DNA from: CANIGN01 sp041391385
Lineage (GTDB): Bacteria > Bdellovibrionota > UBA2428
Reading direction: 5' to 3'
NCBI GenBank assembly: GCA_041391385.1
Contig: JAWKOD010000007.1
Coordinates: 124,001-188,000 of the forward strand
DNA: 64,000 bases
The notes beneath the pieces were generated by a model. That model worked only from the letters and a program-made list of their open reading frames with translations, made no database searches and was not told the origin of the DNA. The translations under genes and the position numbers were made by a program. Positions 61,621-64,000 of this stretch are shown here, in pieces; position 1 is the first letter of the stretch, and each line of letters starts with the position of its first letter.

Positions 61621-62164
61621 ATGCTCAAAAGCTTCTCAGCAAAATTCTTCTTCTTTCTGCCTCTACTTTCGCAAATGAATCATTAGACTTTAAAACGCTC
61701 AAAGACTTGTCGGAAAATATGAAGTCACGCATACTTCTATAATAGAAAATGGAATAGAAGAAGACGAAGAAAACTCATTCGACTTACGTTTTAAAAAATT
61801 AGAACTTAAAGAAGAAAAAAAAGAATACTCCTTAACCTTAATATTCTCAGAAGATGCATCCGCTAAAATGAAAGTTGGCACCTATGACAATACTCATGGT
61901 GACGAAGAAATTGGTTTTGATGGAATCAAAATGCGAATACTTGATATCGGCGAAAGCCTTACTGGCTGGAGGAGAACTCACTTCTCAGTCGTGAGCTCAA
62001 TTCAATATAGAATTGTCGATACTTTTAGTTTTTCTCAAGACTCAAAGGGCCTGCTGCACTTTAAGCAAGAAAGAATTCGCTATTCTTATCCCGCCGGAAG
62101 CAACCCCTCTCTTGCTAAAAGAAACTCGACAGCAGCATATAGCTACACCCTTAAAAAGCTCTAA
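61621..62164 (+). pseudogene. Small exported protein, pseudogene with two frameshifts
   Basis: From ATG 61621 a short frame soon stops, but shifting once (about 61638-61641) gives a signal peptide ILLLSASTFANESLDFKTL, then a second shift (about 61710-61713) gives LSGKYEVTHTSIIENGIEED, joining a frame that runs on through DLRFKKLELKEE and SLTLIFSEDASAKMKVGTYDN to the stop at 62164. The mature part is beta-rich with a lipocalin-like LSGKYEV start. Two independent lesions in 90 bases argue for real decay. Intact length would be about 180 residues. Function is unknown. Confidence 0.65.
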
Positions 62165-62187
62165 ACTCCACCACTCGAAAGCGGTAT

Positions 62188-62778
62188 ATGAAAACGCTAC
62201 ACACATTATCTCTAGCACTCGTTGTACTGTCATCTAATCCAGTCTTTGGATCTTATAAACCTATTCCCAAAACATGCCGGGGCAAACTTATTACACAAGA
62301 AATAGGCTGTCACGATTGCGGTTTGATTGCATACATCAATCTCGTACCATGGCTTCTGCACCACGTGCACCCAGACGAGTTACGCCTAGCACATCAGAGA
62401 ATCATGCTTGAACACCCAGAACTTAAGGTAAGAGGACCAGACACCCTAAAGCTAGTGGAAATTATCAAGCACGAAGCATATCCCTTAGGAGTTTACCCAT
62501 CACGCACTACGCTCTCTGCTCTGAAAAACGAAAATCAAGGTATTCTCTTGTTAACGAATAAACTAGGTGATTACGGACACTACGTAAGCCTTATCAACAC
62601 AGAATTTATATCTGAAGCGATTTATTTGATAACGATTTTAGATCCGGCAGATCCGTCTCAAAGCATACAGTTACGCCTCTACTTACAACCCGATGGGAGT
62701 GGACGTATAGCGCAACCAGAACTTTCTGGTTTTAATTTTGTCGATAGTAACTTTATAAGTATCGATTATAACGACTAA
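62188..62778 (+). CDS. Secreted C39-like cysteine peptidase candidate
   Basis: A 196-residue exported protein with a signal peptide of about 21 residues. The mature part begins with a cysteine pair and then HDCGLIAYINL (Cys44), resembling the catalytic DCG of peptidase C39 and related papain-like families. Later come GHYVSLIN (His131) and ILDPAD (Asp152), in the order and spacing of a C39 triad. It is too short for a transporter-fused C39 and stands alone, so a secreted protease or inactive relative is possible. It follows a decayed gene by 23 bases. The role is inferred only from motifs. Confidence 0.5.
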   Translation: MKTLHTLSLALVVLSSNPVFGSYKPIPKTCRGKLITQEIGCHDCGLIAYINLVPWLLHHVHPDELRLAHQRIMLEHPELKVRGPDTLKLVEIIKHEAYPLGVYPSRTTLSALKNENQGILLLTNKLGDYGHYVSLINTEFISEAIYLITILDPADPSQSIQLRLYLQPDGSGRIAQPELSGFNFVDSNFISIDYND

Positions 62779-62901
62779 GCGCCACCCATTCACCCTCCTA
62801 AGCCCTTCCATAAGCTCCCGCGTCATTTCTCTGTGATTTTATTGTTAAGACTGCAACTTATTAAAACATTGCGCATCTTATCTTTCGAATAGGAGACCAA
62901 A

Positions 62902-63225
62902 ATGAATAAAATTAAAAGCTCTGGAATCATACTCTCATTTATCCTCACAGGCTTTCTTCATGCCGAAGAGGGCAACTCTCACAAAGGAGAGGTCTTATCT
63001 GAGGTCAAAGCGCATGCCCTCACCATGATCGATAAGCGAATAGCCTCACTTCAAGAAACTAAAAGTTGCATTAACTCAGCACAAAGCCGTGATGATCTCA
63101 AAAAATGTCGTGAGGATAAGAAAAGCGACCGTGGTGAGTTTAAAGCTGAAAGAGAAAAGTTCCGCTCAGAACTGAAAGAAAAACGTGCTCGACTTAAAGC
63201 ACAACGAGAAGAAAAGAAATCATAA
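62902..63225 (+). CDS. Small exported coiled-coil protein
   Basis: A 107-residue protein with a signal peptide ending FLHA. The mature part is highly charged and helical (DKRIASLQETKSCINSAQSR then EDKKSDRGEFKAEREKF), with two cysteines (SCINS and KKCRED) spaced 17 apart that may form a hairpin disulfide. It could bind an envelope partner. AGGAGACCAAA precedes the ATG. Confidence 0.6.
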   Translation: MNKIKSSGIILSFILTGFLHAEEGNSHKGEVLSEVKAHALTMIDKRIASLQETKSCINSAQSRDDLKKCREDKKSDRGEFKAEREKFRSELKEKRARLKAQREEKKS

Positions 63226-63307
63226 GACCTCTCTTAATTTGAAGGTTAGCCGACTCCAACAAAAAGCCTTCTCGCCTAGCCTTCAGCTTAAAGCTATACT
63301 TTGAACA

Positions 63308-63997
63308 ATGAAGTTATTTGTTCTTATCGTGCTTTCAACACTTCCGTTTGCAGCAAGTCTTCTATACTTTTTGCCGAGTGAGCCTCACCCTCTTTTCATG
63401 TATTTACTTGGAGCTACCAAAATATTCCTTTTTTTAAGTCCCATACTTTTTTGGAAGCATCTCAAACTGCCCGGATCTTGGAAAAACTTTCTATCCGAAG
63501 TTAATTGTAGTGCACCTAAAAGACAAATCCTGCTTGGTGTTCTTATAGGTTTTATCATGTCTGTCCCCGTCCTCATACTCTTTGAATGGCTCCCACTCGA
63601 CATTCGAAGCGAAGCCCTTTTGCGAATCTCAAAAAAAATATCGCTCTTAAATATCAAAGAACATTATTTTTTATATGGAATATTTTTATGTTTAATTCAC
63701 TCTCTTCTCGAAGAATTTTACTGGCGCTTCTTTATTTTTAACGCTTGGAAAAAAGTTAAGTTTTCATCAAAAGCCATTCCGCATTTGATAGCTGGCTTCG
63801 CATTTACCCTTCATCACTTTTCGGTAACTATTAATTACTTCGACTTAAAACTTGGACTCCTCCTTGGCTTAGGAGTTTGGATTGCAGGAATTATCTGGTC
63901 ATTTACCTATGAGAAAGAAAAATCTCTTCAAGCGGTTTGGGTCAGTCACATTCTAATTGATATTGCGATTCTTTCGATTGGATTCAAAGCGCTCTAA
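63308..63997 (+). CDS. CPBP-family intramembrane metalloprotease
   Basis: A 229-residue membrane protein with about six helices. The CPBP (Abi) motifs are EEFYWR (Glu135, Glu136, Arg140), FTLHH (Phe166, His170) and SHILID (His214, Asp218), the set used by CAAX-type proteases. The stop is inside the window. The -10 TATACT lies seven bases before the ATG with no Shine-Dalgarno. Roles include protein processing or immunity to bacteriocins; no bacteriocin gene is near. Substrate unknown. Confidence 0.82.
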   Translation: MKLFVLIVLSTLPFAASLLYFLPSEPHPLFMYLLGATKIFLFLSPILFWKHLKLPGSWKNFLSEVNCSAPKRQILLGVLIGFIMSVPVLILFEWLPLDIRSEALLRISKKISLLNIKEHYFLYGIFLCLIHSLLEEFYWRFFIFNAWKKVKFSSKAIPHLIAGFAFTLHHFSVTINYFDLKLGLLLGLGVWIAGIIWSFTYEKEKSLQAVWVSHILIDIAILSIGFKAL

Positions 63998-64000
63998 ACT

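Overview
The window looks like a chromosomal segment from a Gram-negative, moderately AT-rich bacterium. It has a Kdo transferase and an ADP-heptose-type glycosyltransferase for LPS, an outer-membrane beta-barrel protein, many Sec-exported proteins and several lipoproteins. The gene repertoire suggests a Bdellovibrionota-like lineage (the former deltaproteobacterial predators and relatives), but there is no rRNA gene to check this. I see no prophage, insertion sequence, integrase, CRISPR array or defence island.

Layout. 1-4.75 kb: a D-Ala-D-Ala dipeptidase (5'-partial), a secreted protein behind a structured leader, a small membrane protein, an unusual fusion of a eukaryote-type S-adenosylmethionine decarboxylase to a spermidine-synthase-like domain, and a hotdog thioesterase. 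4.8-13 kb: LPS genes (GT9, waaA), a c-type cytochrome-like protein, an ABC exporter pair, a CorC/HlyC-type membrane protein and a frameshifted lipoprotein zinc metalloprotease. 13-22.4 kb: a phosphorus-scavenging island, ugpC-ugpB-ugpA-ugpE, a secreted NTAQ1-like amidase, ugpQ, then pstS-pstC-pstA-pstB. 22.4-29.5 kb: two unknown exported proteins, glycyl-tRNA synthetase, an AlkZ-related protein, initiator tRNA and a decayed pfkB pseudogene. 29.5-34.4 kb: pepP and a TetR-controlled hydrolase/thiolase operon, then a pirin divergent from a LysR regulator. 35.4-38 kb: a PadR-HAAS pair, a cupin protein and a small zinc-knuckle protein. 38-42.3 kb: prkA, yceI, chrA, merR.

42.3-56.3 kb holds the translation genes thrS-infC and rpmI-rplT-pheS-pheT-merR, all on the minus strand. 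They are separated by a 7-kb block of plus-strand genes: an OPT transporter, a TetR regulator, an exported protein, a lipoprotein, an outer-membrane barrel and a SIMPL protein. A shared 17-bp palindrome lies upstream of the tetR gene and upstream of the lipoprotein gene, which points to a small local regulon. 56.4-64 kb: speA, a tail-specific protease, a second pseudogene, a C39-like secreted protease candidate and a CPBP membrane protease.

Cross-cutting observations. Five long genes are each broken by exactly one base in or next to a short homopolymer (metalloprotease, ugpQ, pstC, the 22.4-kb membrane protein, the OPT transporter). These could be read errors or real. Two others (pfkB and the 61.6-kb gene) carry several lesions and look like true pseudogenes. 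Several genes have a good -10 box only 6-7 bases before the start codon and no Shine-Dalgarno sequence, so leaderless mRNAs may be common here. The most unusual gene is the AdoMetDC-SpeE fusion: it keeps both folds but lacks the pyruvoyl-forming serine and two key aspartates.
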